Below are positions 47,166-58,924 of a DNA stretch of 64,000 bases, in pieces. Location of the stretch: contig JARFIW010000139.1 of the NCBI GenBank assembly GCA_036346225.1, positions 7,440,001 to 7,504,000 of the forward strand. Direction: 5' to 3'. The translations under genes and the position numbers were made by a program. Source of the stretch: Platerodrilus igneus (taxonomy: Eukaryota; Arthropoda; Insecta; Coleoptera; Lycidae). Under the pieces are notes generated by a model. It was not told the DNA's origin. It made no database searches and was given only the letters and a program-made list of their open reading frames with translations. Position 1 is the stretch's first letter; every line of letters starts with the position of its first letter.

Positions 47166-47479
47166 TAAGATAGGTATAAATAACGTACCTGCGTAATTAT
47201 TCAAACTCTCTGAAAAAACTGCAGGAGATAGACTTCTCATGCGTATTCTTAAGATATGCAAAACTGGGGAAATACGATTAGATATTACGAAAAGCGGTTT
47301 TCTAGTGATTCCAAAGAAATCTAAACCAGACAGATGTGAAGATTGTAAATCAATTTTAACTCGTAGTTATTACAGACGAAAGAAAGAAAAGTAGAAGCTG
47401 AACTCAAAAAAGATCAATTTTATTTTACAGAAAATGGCAGTACACGAGAAGCAGTTTTTTGCGTATGGTACGTATGATG
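47166..47479 (+). pseudogene. Second RTE-type LINE fragment, RT N-terminal part
   Basis: Plus-strand reading gives INNVPA, MRILKICKTGEIRLDITKSG, IPKKSKPDRCEDCKS and an FxFTENGSTREAV ending, i.e. RT fingers of an RTE-type element different from the main family. The mariner copy starts at 47480; the flank after it (48327-48480) may be its continuation but is too decayed to be sure. Confidence 0.55.
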
Positions 47480-48326
47480 CGAGGGGTGCTCGATATGTAT
47501 CGAGAATAAGTAACAAAAATAAAACTGAAGATGTGAAACTTCTTTACTGTGTTTCAAAATGTTCTCCACGATGATTGATACACTTTTGCATACGTTGGAA
47601 TCAATTTTCATAGCATTTTTTCCATTCCGATTGGGATATCTCCAAAACATTGGTTCTGAACGCATCAACCGCCCCTTTTGATGTCGAAAATCCTTGTCCA
47701 CGTAGCTTGTTTTTCACGTGTGGGAACAAAAAGAAATCATTAGAAGCCAAATCAGGACCATATGGCGGATGACCCATGAATTCGATGTTTTGAGTGCTTA
47801 AATGGTCACTTATTTGAGCGATGTGTGAGAGCTCGCATTGTCATGATGGAAAATGATTTGGCGTCGTCGGGCTATTTTTTATTTTTCCGAAAACTTGTGG
47901 CAAACAAATGGTTGTATACCAAACAGAATTAACTGTTCTAAGATCCTCTAAAGTAACGGTCGTGACATATCTATTTATTCCGAACAAACAGGCAACTATT
48001 TTCTTCGAAGTGCTTCAAAACGTGGACAACTTTTGTTGGATTTCGTTCATCTTGGAAGACTCATAGAGTCGACTGCTGTTTACTTTAGGGTTCATACGAA
48101 TAAATCCAAGATTCGTCACCTATGTAGATGTTATACACTGCGTTTGATGCATTTTTGAGCTGGCACGAAATTTTCAGCTCAATCAAAACAAAACAAATAG
48201 TGTTCATATGGCAAAATGTTATAAGTATGTATACTGTCAAAAATGTGAAACTTTAGGTTATAATCGTCAGATCGCACCTAGCAACACCAGTGTTGTCAAT
48301 TCCCGATAGATATTGAGCACCACTCG
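47480..48326 (-). mobile_element. Mariner-like element, decayed copy
   Basis: Imperfect terminal inverted repeats: CGAGGGGTGCTCGATATGTATCGAG at the left and CGAGTGGTGCTCAATATCTATCGGG (as complement) at the right. The minus strand between encodes the C-terminal half of a mariner transposase: HPPYGPDLASNDFFLFPH-type sequence around 47700-47770 (third catalytic Asp region), KNKLRGQGFSTSKGAVDAF and SQSEWKKCYENW. The flanks share TATG rather than a clean TA duplication. The copy is about 850 bp, shorter than the usual 1.3 kb, so the N-terminal coding region is largely lost. Confidence 0.78.
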
Positions 48327-48712
48327 TATGCGGTATACCGAAATATTTGGACTTAGTAGAATTAAAAACAAAATAGAATAAGATGTTTGAGATATTGCAA
48401 AAGATTACTTTGAACTATAAAGCCAGAAAGGTGGCAAATATTTACAAAAATAAATGACCAAAATCAATATAGATGATCATGAGAAGAATGCAGACTATAA
48501 CACTGCTTTATAAATGTTAGATTTAAAGTTGAATTTCGGGAATTTGAAACAACTAGCTCATTGTTACTTAGTTTCTGAAAAATATTGTTCTAAACCTAAC
48601 GTGTAACTTAAAACGATGGTAGAATCATAATCCAAACGAATTAGATTTCGAGCTAGTTAAAACGTCGTAGAGTGGGGTGGGTGATACAGAAAGAACACAG
48701 AAACTTCAGCAA

Positions 48713-50216
48713 AACTATCATCAGCATTATGTCTTCAGTCCTGAAACTTGTTAGACGTGTACCATCATTGCTTCCTATTCTGAACTAACCTACAGATTTC
48801 CCTGAAATTTACACAGTCTTCATCTATCACTATCTGATCTAGGTCTACATCCACCTCTTTTTTCCTATCTCTGTTTGTCATATATCGCATACTATTCCCC
48901 AAAGATGCCTTAGAACGTATTCCGCCCTTCTATTTTTTCTACTTTTTTCCAAAGATATCCTTGTTCCCCTACTGTTTCTATAACCTATTTGTTATTACCT
49001 TTGTCTGTCCATGCTCATACATCTGAAGCACGGCATTTCAAAAGCTGCTACTGTTCTTCTGTCTGCTTTTCAGACTGCCCGTATTTCATAGGCATACTGT
49101 CTGTGCTATGCTCCACACATATGCTTTCAACAACTTTTTGTTCTATGTTTGTAGTCTTTCCTCATAGACGCTGTTCTTTCTTGTTAGATGCAGTTCGGTC
49201 CCATTCTATTGTTTTACAATTATATACCCTGTTTCTCCGACATTCAGTGGTTGTGAAGGGTGGTAAGCAGCCTGTGGCTTCCAAGTTCTCCCAGCACTTG
49301 AACATTTACCGATTTAATATTTTTTCCAATATATCTTTTCGCACAGTTAGTTGCAGATAATTCACAACCAACACCTGTAGTTGTTTATAATAATCATCAG
49401 ATTTATCTGCGCTTAGTTTTTCGTCATTGGGTTTTCCGTCTCAAAACTGGTTGGACATGTACCTGCACTTATTTATTTTCTAAACTAACCTACATAGTTC
49501 CTGAAATTCTCACACTGCAATTAGCTCGTTTCTCCTTCTATTGTTTTCTAATTTTACGCCCTATTTCACCGAGATTCATTAAAGGGGGTTAAGCAGCATG
49601 TGGCTGCCAAGATCCCCCAACACTTAGACATTTGCCGAAATAATAGTTTTCCAGTAAATGCTTTCACGCAATTACCATTATTCCAGAATATTGTCCACCC
49701 AATACGTGTAGTTGCTTATGATAATCATCATGTTTAACTATAGTCATTAATTTATCCATCTTTGGACTGGTTGGGTGCGTACCTCCATTGATTTCTATTC
49801 TGAGCTAGCGTACACATTTCCCTGAAATTCCTATAGCCTACATCTTTCACTATCTGTGTGTAGTAGTTTAACCTAGGTCTACCTCTTCTTTTTTATACTA
49901 TTTCTGTTTCTAGTATATTCCGCACTATTCCCTCATGCCGTAGTATGTGGCCTATCATTCTATCTCTCCTATTTTTTACCGTTTTCCAAGTATTTCTTTC
50001 TTCCTCTACCATTTTTAGTACCTCTTCGTTCTTAACTTTGTCTGTCCATGATATCTTCATCATTGGTCCGTAGCACCATATTTCAAAGGCTTTTACCTTT
50101 CTCTTGTCCGCTTCTCCTACTGTCCAGGCTTCACAGTCGTACAGTGCTGTGCTCCATACTTATATTTTAAGCAATCTTTTCCTTGTTTCTATGTTTGTTG
50201 TCTTTACCAATGAGCT
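48713..50216 (-). mobile_element. RTE-like LINE, minus-strand 3' copy
   Basis: Read from 50216 down: RT C-terminal domain (to about 49740), 3' region segments (49740-49240, including the stretch 49440-49560 that shows the empty site of the R1/I-group insertion) and the duplicated C-terminal module (49240-48713) ending CAGGACTGAAGACATAATG. It is the cleanest view of the 3' architecture because no later insertion interrupts it. Confidence 0.78.
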
Positions 50217-50290
50217 GCATTTTATTCGAATTTTATCAAGTTTACTATTAAAAGATCACGTAGTCAAATTTCATAATGAGATTCTTTAGC

Positions 50291-50971
50291 AGATGGCGTG
50301 CATAAGATGCGTTTTTATTGACTTTATACGTTCTGTAATTTGCTTGTTTTGCAAGACCCGTTTGTTATGGCCACGCATGATTATTAATGCGTCGAGTTTA
50401 AAAAAATTCGTTTCACGTTTGTTTGACTTTCAATGTTCCTGGTGCGTATTTATTTAAAGTTTATGAATGCATTGCTATTCTTAAAAATGAATTGGATTGC
50501 CCACAAAGCTATTTATCTTACTAAATGTAATTGAATTCTTGAAGTATGAGCTTCCTTTCATTGATTAAAGTAGGTTGTGAATTTTATACAGTGTGTTTGA
50601 TATTTGCTTTTTGTATAATTGGCGAATTGCTTACTCTTTATAATAAAAATGTTTAATTTTCTAGACTTTGATGTTGTTTACATCGAGTGTACAACCGTTT
50701 GACCCTATATACCCCAATATTCATAGCAATATGTATATATTTTACTGTGATATTTCTTATCGAATCCCTACGATGGGTGTCATTTTATTGCTATGAAGTT
50801 AAACTGAACGTTAAATATATCGGAGTACGGCGATATCATTTACATCATTTATATCATTTAAAAAAATTATTTAGTAATCTTAATTATTTTCATAATTTGA
50901 AATACTAGCTCGTTTTATGTAAAATATTGGCCAGGTTGCTTTCTCGTTCACATTTGTTTAAGATCTACGTG
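50291..50971. other. No recognisable gene; end segment shared with 63.4 kb
   Basis: Part of this stretch (about 50690-50935) resembles 63440-63650: both read KYIGVRRY/YYIGVRRY and then continue to a TAGCTCGTTTTATG / TAGCTCATTTTATG match. The element type is unknown. Confidence 0.4.
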
Positions 50972-51780
50972 GTGTGTGATAAAAGTATTCAGACTGATTT
51001 TCTATCTACCAAAGTTAAATTTTTTCAAACAAAAATATTGTCTCCTTCAAAGTAGTTTCATTCGGCAGCTATATACCGACATAGTCATTGTTACTATTCT
51101 TGATAGCAGCGCTGATTGACTTCAACTGGTAAGGGTCTTTAACATGTAGGTTTCATTCTTTATAGTATTCTCCAGCGTCCCCAAATGACGTCCTTTGAAA
51201 ACATTTTTCAATTTCGGGAAAAGAAAACAGTCACAAGAACTCAGATTAGGCAAATAGGGGGTCGTGGAACAATAGGAATGCCTTTTAAAGTAAAAAATTC
51301 AGCGATGGAAGTGTCTGTGTGACATAGGGCGTTGTCGTAATGCAGCATCCACTTGTCTGCAATTTTCCATCTCACTCGATCCACCCTTTTCCTAAACCTT
51401 TCAAGGACATCTTTGTAAACACTTAGTTGACAGTTTGTCTTGGAGAAACAAATTCTTTATACACAATACCCCTACTGTCAAAAAATCAAATCAGCAGTTT
51501 TGATTTTGGATTTGCTCATTTGAGCTACTTTCGGTTACGCAGATGTCTCAGTTTGCCACTCCGCACTTTGTCTCAGGATCATACTCAAAAATCTAAGATT
51601 CGTAACACGACTGAAACATTCTACTTCACTAATAGAGCTCTCGCAAATTATGTGCTGCCTGTACAGAGCTAAAACTGGGACCGAGCATCTGGAAAGGATG
51701 TACGCATAGGTCTAGACAAGTAGAACAACACATCATTGCCAGATCGCTCCCAGTGTTGTCAGTCTCATTACTTTACTCAC
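50972..51780 (-). mobile_element. Mariner-like element, second family
   Basis: Ends GTGTGTGATAAAAGTATTCAGACTGA (left) and GTGAGTAAAGTAATGAGACTGA (right, as complement) form imperfect inverted repeats. Minus-strand translation between gives CDCFLFPKLKNVFKGRHLGTL (region around the third catalytic Asp of mariner) and EGDN-like C-terminal residues, with several stops. It belongs to a different mariner lineage from 47480-48326 because the transposase wording differs. About 810 bp, internally shortened. Confidence 0.72.
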
Positions 51781-53423
51781 AAACCTCGTAGATGGAGTTG
51801 TTTATCTATGTTAATCGTTTTTTATCTACCTCTGTGAACCAAGCCTAGATAGCGATCATCTTAACCGATCATAATCATATAAACTACGTGAAAAATATAA
51901 ATACAGTGTCTCATACACGAAGGGATAAAATTACTATATAAGAAACGGTTAAATGAGGAAAAAAATGACTACTTTGAAGTATATTAAAATGGTTTTAAAA
52001 AATTGATACTATCTCATGCCGTTATTAAATTACACAGGGAAAACCAAAAATGTTATTTCTTGTTCGCGTGAACTATCAATTCTATTTCAAAAAATATCAA
52101 AAGAAAGGAAAAGGAAAGGGTTCTTTGATGTAAAATTTTGAATGAAGCGGCGTCATCGAATATACGGGGCAATGTTTCGTTGTGTCTTTTATCGTTTCTG
52201 ATATTATACCAATATTATCCATTCGTATATAAGACACTCTGTATATTATATAAATAACCTACAGGTAAAACTTTGGTGAAGGTGTTCGCTAACTTGTTGT
52301 AGTACAGCTGTATTTTACCTTTACAGAGATAATAATAAAAATTATGCACATCTGAGTATATACAGAAATTTGATGGCTTGAATAAATTAAAAACCAAAGT
52401 AGTTAAAAAGGGACACACGTTATATATTTGGCATAAGTATTTTCTCTTTTCGTTTGGAATTTCTACTGTTATACTGCTACAGATAATGCGTGTATGATAA
52501 TCGCGAATAATAATTAATGATGCGTTGTACATAGGAAGTTGAGGTATTCCATTATAATTGTTACTATTATTAGAAATGAAGAAGATCCCAACACTTTACT
52601 CAATGAAATCACAAGGTACTTTTTAGTAACCTATAAAATAATATTATATTTGATATGCAAAGAAGTTCGTAAATCAATTGACATGCTAAATAGAACTCAA
52701 GAGTTCGAAAATTGGCGCTAGGTATATATTTGAAACACCGTAAAACTAATAATTTTCACTATCTGTTTAAATAAGCATTGAGGATGCAAGAATTAATACT
52801 TGGCCACAGCAAGAATATAAATCTGATAAAACAGAAGTAGCTGCCAAATCAAAATGGTCTAAAGTAAATTAATACCCAATCAAAATTTGGAATGTTTGAG
52901 AAAGTAGGAATAAAAATTGTATAAGATGTGCGGTAACATCTTGGCTAATCGCCCTCTTCGTCAATATTGCACCCCGAGCCGGATTTACCATAAGATTAAA
53001 AAGGCTATGACCTAGAGGGGCAAATTTTAGGGAGCGGCAAATGTTAGAGTTAAAAAATTTAAATCATTTGACAAAATACAATATTTTTTAATAGAAATGT
53101 CATTTTTGTGTTTTTGTATTACCATCTTCTATTTAGTGCATACATGTTTCACAATTTATATATCATTCAAGTTGACAAGAAATATAAAGATAAATTCATT
53201 TTAGCTTGTGAGTATATTAAATATTGTTTACCAGCAGTAGAAACAAAAAGCGAAAATTATTGTAGATAAGCGACGGCAAAATATTTCCAGCTTAAAAGCT
53301 GGAAATTCATAAATCCTGCTCTAATTGCCCTTAGAAAAATAATTTATTTATGCATAAATAATAAAAATATTATTTCAAGTCGCAAGAACCATAAGTACAT
53401 TTATTCTTGACTATATATCCATA
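51781..53423. other. No recognisable gene
   Basis: AT-rich. A stretch near 52975-53040 (GAGCCGGATTTACCATAAG...GGCTATGACCTAGAGGGGC) recalls a common ancient hAT-like repeat of insects, but I cannot delimit it. Confidence 0.35.
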
Positions 53424-54306
53424 CTTTTTCATCTTTTATGGGAATAAAACCACTTATATTTGTTAAAATAATGTTTATTTATGTTTCGATCCATGACCTA
53501 GGATCGTTGTCAAATTAATAAAAAAAATTAAGTTTGTCATTTATGACACAAATTGAATGTGACTTTGATTTATTAATTTTTGATTTGGATACATTACGTG
53601 AAAATTTTAAAGTTTAGAAGGATGAGTACTTTCAATTTGTGTTGCGTCCTGGGAACGGCTTTTTAAGGTAGCCAATACGCTTAACATGAAATCAGCTGAT
53701 TAATTTTTACATAGTCAAATTTCATATAAATTCAATAACTAGATGATTGGAACATTTTTTAACATGTTTCTATTTATACGGATGAGAGGGTGGTTATTAT
53801 TATTAGACATACAACAACTAATTACATAACAATAGGCATATTAGCAGCCCCGGCTGCTTAAGCCTTACGGTAACGTAATCACACACTTCTTTTATAACCA
53901 CCCCCTCAACCGTATAAATAGAAACATGTTAAAAAATGTTCCAATCATCTAGTTATTGAATTTATATGAAATTTGACTATAATACAAATTAATCAGCTGA
54001 TTTCACGTTAAGTGTATTGGCTACCTTAAAATGCCGTTCCCAGGACGCAACACAAATTAAAAGTACTCATTCTTATAAACTTTAAAATTTTCGCCTAAAT
54101 GTATTCAAATCAAAAATTAATAAATCAAAGTCACCTTCAATTTGTGTCATAAATGTCAAACTTATAAATTTTTATTATTTTGACAACGATCTGCGTCATG
54201 GATCGAAACATAAACAAAGATCATTTTAACAAATATAAGTGGTTTTATTCCCAAAAAAGATTAAAAAGAATAATTAACAAACCACAACAAACATACATGG
54301 AGTATT
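53424..54306 (+). mobile_element. Fold-back element with long inverted arms
   Basis: Arms of about 370 bp (53424-53800 and 53888-54268) are near-perfect inverted copies, for example GGGAATAAAACCACTTATATTTG on the left and its complement on the right. A loop of about 90 bp separates them. Past the right arm lies the tail CACAACAAACATACATGGAGTA. The direct repeat TATATATCCATA occurs at 53412-53423 and 54307-54318. No coding sequence. Same tail and stem start as 10641-10719. Confidence 0.82.
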
Positions 54307-54789
54307 TATATATCCATATTTACGTTTATCACAAATAAATAATTCTCAAAAATAAATTGCTTAATTTTCTTCACAAAATAAAAAAAAAAATACTCACGGT
54401 AAGGTTGTCTGTATTGCACCACTTTTAAAATTTTCACTTCCTTTGTCAAAGAGATATATTTGTGTCATGTTTATGACTATCAACATTTTGTTCGGTTTTA
54501 AATAATTAATTTGGGAAGACTAATGATTTATACCCATCGCAAGTACATCTTCTAAGAAGATTAAATAAAGTTGCTAGGAGTGCCATTTAATGACTTCGTT
54601 GCCAAAATAATGCTATACGTTTGTAACATATTTTTTTATTCAGTTACACTCGGCTTATTAATGAAATATAATAACTCAATAAAATAAAAATATAATTTAT
54701 AAATATCTGATCACTAAAATAATTCATAAAATATATAATAGCATATGCGCTTATTCGCTTTATAGGTCTAAGTTTCTATAATAAGAATC

Positions 54790-55345
54790 GTCAAATTGTC
54801 ATTTCGTGTCACTTTTCTATCAGCGTCTGAACGAGTAAGCTGCTCTGCACCGTAGAAAGGTCAAAGATGGTTTCTAGGCACATGGCCTGCTGTCGAGTTC
54901 GTAAAAGAAGATAGAAGTCCTCATCATTAAAACATGCAATATCGTACATATGGTATATATCGTCAATTTCGTGAATATCGACCTTTCCATAAATACTGCT
55001 GAAATGAAAATTTAGTTTGAGATTTAAAATACAAGAATATTATAGGACGTACTTAATGAAGAATTGGTTTGGTTAAACAATGTTTTGTTCAGAAGATCTT
55101 TAATAATTCCAGCGTTCAATTCATTCGCAATGATGTGTTTCCTGTTTGTGCATCGCAGATGTTTATGGAATATTCCACATCTGATGTCATAAGTTCAATT
55201 TCTTTTGGTCGCACTGTACTTCGACATGTGAGTGATATTTTGGTGAATTTTAAGGACATAGACGGTGTCCATGTTGTGCATTTATTTGTTCACAGGTTAA
55301 GTCGAGACATCTGTAAGACGTCTGGTAATTGAGATTTTGGTAAGT
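54790..55345 (-). other. Unassigned candidate exons
   Basis: On the minus strand, 54979-54800 is open for about 60 codons to a TGA (HEIDDIYHMYDIACFNDEDF; CLETIFDLSTVQSSLLVQTL) and is preceded by a TTTCAG acceptor-like site. Upstream, around 55250-55110, another stretch reads PKEIELMTSDVEYSINICDA before a stop, and a GTACGT donor-like site lies near 55053. Phases do not join cleanly in the frames I prefer, so a spliced gene is not shown. The residue composition looks protein-like and I recognise no family. Confidence 0.25.
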
Positions 55346-55888
55346 GTTTTGTAAGGGTGATATACAGGTTTTGTGGCTATATAAGCGGTGTAGATTTAAG
55401 GTTTCCGCATTCTCCTAATACAAGTACAGGTATTTTTTGTATGTTGTTGTATTGAAAAATACGGTGGCGCTCATTATCTACGTTTTTGGTCAACAGACAA
55501 CCCATGACCCAAGCTCATGATCTACCCAGAGCTAACACTCTACTAGCCGTTTATCTCTAAAGAGTTTTTCTTTTCCTCAAGCCGTTTTCCATCCAACTTT
55601 ACCTTGGGCTTCCATCATTAATAAGAAATTCTCGACCTTGTGATATCAGGTAAGGGTTTATGATATATGGTGGTCCAATTTGCTATCTGATAGTCACGAG
55701 GGAAAAATATTTTTATAACACGTTGCATAAATCGCTTTGAATATTTCAATAATGAGTAACTGGATTTTTACGAAACGGTTTTAAGAACAACACAAAATTT
55801 AAATATTTACATGGAATTTGTTGCGCACGGTTTAGATCCCATACAGTCTAACCCGTAATCCTTAGAAAACCTGGTGAAATATTGCTCT
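55346..55888. other. No recognisable gene
   Basis: No coding or repeat feature identified in this stretch. Confidence 0.35.
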
Positions 55889-56171
55889 ACATTTGATTTT
55901 TTTCAATGCTCCATCCGAAAGTACTACATTGGCTAAGAAGTGTTTTTTTTTACCTGGAAGTTTTGAATTTTGTCGAACCTTTGCTGTTCCAAACAAGGTA
56001 GAGATCTTTAACGTGCATTGCAACACTCACACACGGGATCTACATTTCACCTCTCTGGCGTATTTTTGTGAAAAATGCTCGCCTAACATTTTTCAAGCGG
56101 ACCGTGTTGGGATTCGAATCCGAGATGTTGGGCACAGTAGTCATACGCAAACCAACTAAGCCACAGAACGG
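55889..56171 (-). mobile_element. tRNA-derived SINE, copy 4 (oldest)
   Basis: Minus-strand copy with a diverged head (box B now GGATTCGAATCC-like in complement near 56110-56120), body and 3' hairpin (CAATGCTCCATCCGAAAGTACTACATTGG, read in complement). CCTGGTGAA at 55870-55878 and 56172-56180 begins a diverged duplication of about 19 bp. It has the most substitutions of the four copies. Confidence 0.78.
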
Positions 56172-57940
56172 CCTGGTGAAGAACTTCGCTAAAAATTCTG
56201 TTTCGGTACAATACCGAAAACCTTGACTGTACTAAAAGAAGTGGTTGCCAACTAACTCATTTGTTCTGATAATGTAAGTATTTGAAGAGGAACTCGGAAT
56301 GCTATCGGGTGTGAAATACATCTTAGTCGAAAAGTATTTTGGACGCCACGTAATCTCGAGGAGTTTCTAAAGAAAAGCCCCAGAAGGAATAACAAGAGGG
56401 TGTCAAAACCTAAGACCAGGAGAGTTATTCTGGTTTAAAATTCACATAAGAAATCGATAAGTACACTATTGCTTAAACATAAAACAAACTTTAACCAAAA
56501 TAACATTACAAAACCTACTTAAAACTGAAAAAAAAAATACAAAAGGTCTAAGTCACACGATTGAACTTTCAACTATATTACGATCTTACGTTTTCATTAC
56601 AAATATATGACAGACATTCTTAAACAAATAGTAAAAATTAAATATAGCACAAATTACTTAATTGAATTCTTAACCTAATCACTCATACGTACTGTAAGTA
56701 CGATTTATCGTTTATACAATGAATTCAAAACGTTCATTATTTACAAATTTTCTAGGGTTTTTATAAATACCTGATGAGTGATTGTTACTTGTAGATACCT
56801 CGGATACCACTAAAAGTGAAGTAACTTCAAAAGAAGCTAGCTATTCCCAATATATTTATATTCAACGTCGACTTGTTAAATTCACGGAACTAAGATATTC
56901 CTAAAATTCAAAGTAACCAACTTGGTGAGGTATTATCCGAACTTTATTGACTACTATCTGATCATACAATACCCTTCATTCGAGGTAAACTAACCTACAC
57001 AAGTTACATGTTGTTTATTTGGATGTTAAGCATGAAGTGTCTATAAAAAATTGATCTTACCCCCATAAAATAATTCGAGACCTCGTCGGAAAATTTTCCA
57101 CAGTAAATTGAAAATACCTTGTCATTTTTTTCTATCTAATAATATAAAACTTAACTTACGGAAAGGTTAACTAAAATTAGCGACAGGGACTTTTATATAT
57201 TGAGTCAGCGCAATTTTTTATGTGAAACTTCTTTAAGGTCAGACGATGATGTCATCGGCGCCAACAGAATACATTATTCATCAAAACAAATAAGTCGTAA
57301 AACTGTAAGAATTTAGAATACAAAGCACGCCATGATAAATTGGACAACCTTTAAGTATAAACAATAAATGATACAGAAATAATCCTTTCTTAGATCAAGA
57401 ATGCACGTAACCTAAAAATTATATTTGTTAAAAGACATAACCTAACTCTATTCGTGAGATTTATTAATACAGAAACTATTAAAATGAACTATGATTATAA
57501 ACATTTCAAAGAAACGTCACAAATTGTAGTATAGCGTCAAAAAAATGTCTTAAAAAAGTGTAAGGATTTGGAAAATGCGCACTGCATCCAACAAAAAATA
57601 GAAACAAGTTGTACGCAATCACATCCAATATACGTTTCATGTGCCCACTTAAGCAACGCTCCTGAATATGTGTCATCAAACAGATAAATAGTACGTACCA
57701 CCATATTTGATTGCATTGAATTTCTACCTGGAATGCTGAAAGAATTTTCATTTATCTTTTTTCGCCTACTTCTCCAAATTCTTAGCTTCTGAACGTTTTG
57801 AGCATTTTTGTATTGGTTTGAAGTAGAAATTTAGGCATTCTGATATAGTTTGTATTTTTTTTCTCGATAATGTGCCGTGCTTTTTGACATTGTAGATAAG
57901 TCGACAATAAAAACTGCTGTTCACGTTCGAACTAACAATA
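56172..57940. other. No recognisable gene
   Basis: AT-rich sequence with only short frames. Minus-strand frames at 57506-57751 and 57766-58017 have no recognisable motifs. Confidence 0.35.
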
Positions 57941-58020
57941 GTTTTGCAGATTTCGGTCTCTACAAATGCTGATCTATACAAATAGATCAGTATTTGATGA
58001 GATACCGAAATCTGCAAAAC
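57941..58020. repeat. 80-bp near-perfect hairpin
   Basis: GTTTTGCAGATTTCGGT at the start pairs exactly with ACCGAAATCTGCAAAAC at the end; a few bulges follow, then CTGATCTAT pairs with ATAGATCAG around a 4-nt loop (about 57978-57981). Size and shape resemble a microRNA precursor or a short fold-back transposon. Confidence 0.85.
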
Positions 58021-58087
58021 AGGTTACGGCTTCGAAGGACATATTAGGAATTTCATGAATATCATTATCAGAATTGATAAGCTGAAG

Positions 58088-58450
58088 TTATACGTTATCA
58101 TTTGCTATGAAGTCAGTCTTTAAACACCGAAAGGTCATCTGAGTAAACTGGACTAACTCGAAACCATTTACTGTGTTGCTGAAAGCCTCGGAAAACAGAC
58201 CAGCGACCTTAATCTGCGTCCATTCCGTAATTGCTTGGTCATAATAGCTTGGGAGTGGTTTGAGTATAACAACATCCAGAAGTTGCAATACATGAGTGAT
58301 GTGCCTAGGTCGCTGTAACATTAATATACAATTACCATGTGCCAATAAGATTGCTTCCAAATTTTTAAACTGATTAGACGAGACGTCAGGTACTACTAAA
58401 ACCTGTGTACCTTTACTTAGTTCTACGTAGGCTATATAGTGTGTTACTCG
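58088..58450 (-). pseudogene. Pogo/Tigger-like DDE transposase fragment
   Basis: A 90-codon minus-strand frame reads THVLQLLDVVILKPLPSYYD, close to the C-terminal part of the DDE_1 domain in pogo/Tigger and jerky-type proteins (SHxLQPLDVxxFxPLKxxY, where the aspartate is the third catalytic residue), followed by WTQIKVAGLFSEAFSNTV. Upstream to about 58450 pieces such as TQVLVVPDVSSNQF and LEAILLAHGNCILML correspond to the preceding strand and second catalytic Asp region, but the usual LLDGHxSH is lost. Helix-turn-helix and first Asp are absent. An isolated relic. Confidence 0.68.
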
Positions 58451-58924
58451 TTTAACAAAGAACTAGAAGTTAATGTATCCGAACTGCGACACTTAAATTA
58501 AACTTCCAGATGGCACTTCACTGGAAGCAGGATGTATCCTATTTTTTAAATATTAACAGTAGAGGCACATAATTATAAGAGGCCCTGGTATACAGCACTA
58601 AATATAGATATTTCCTTTGAAACATTTTTTCTGTACAATGAAGAAACCCGAAAAAAGCATTTAATTTGTTTTCGTTAACAATTGTTTCCAATAATTCAAA
58701 AAATTATTAATATTGATTTTATTGAATTCTTCACAAAGGGCCATTGCAATATTTTTCAATTGTCGCAAAGTAAAAGTTGGCTGAAGTTTCAGGAGGGCAT
58801 AACCACGTCTTACCGGCAATTTTTTATTTTTTATTTGAGAATTGTTTGTAAAATATTGTAGGCAAGTTTCCTAACATATTTATTGTCATTTCCAAAAATA
58901 TCTCCATTTTTTTAAAAGGGTATA
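58451..58924. other. No recognisable gene
   Basis: No coding or repeat feature identified. Confidence 0.35.
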
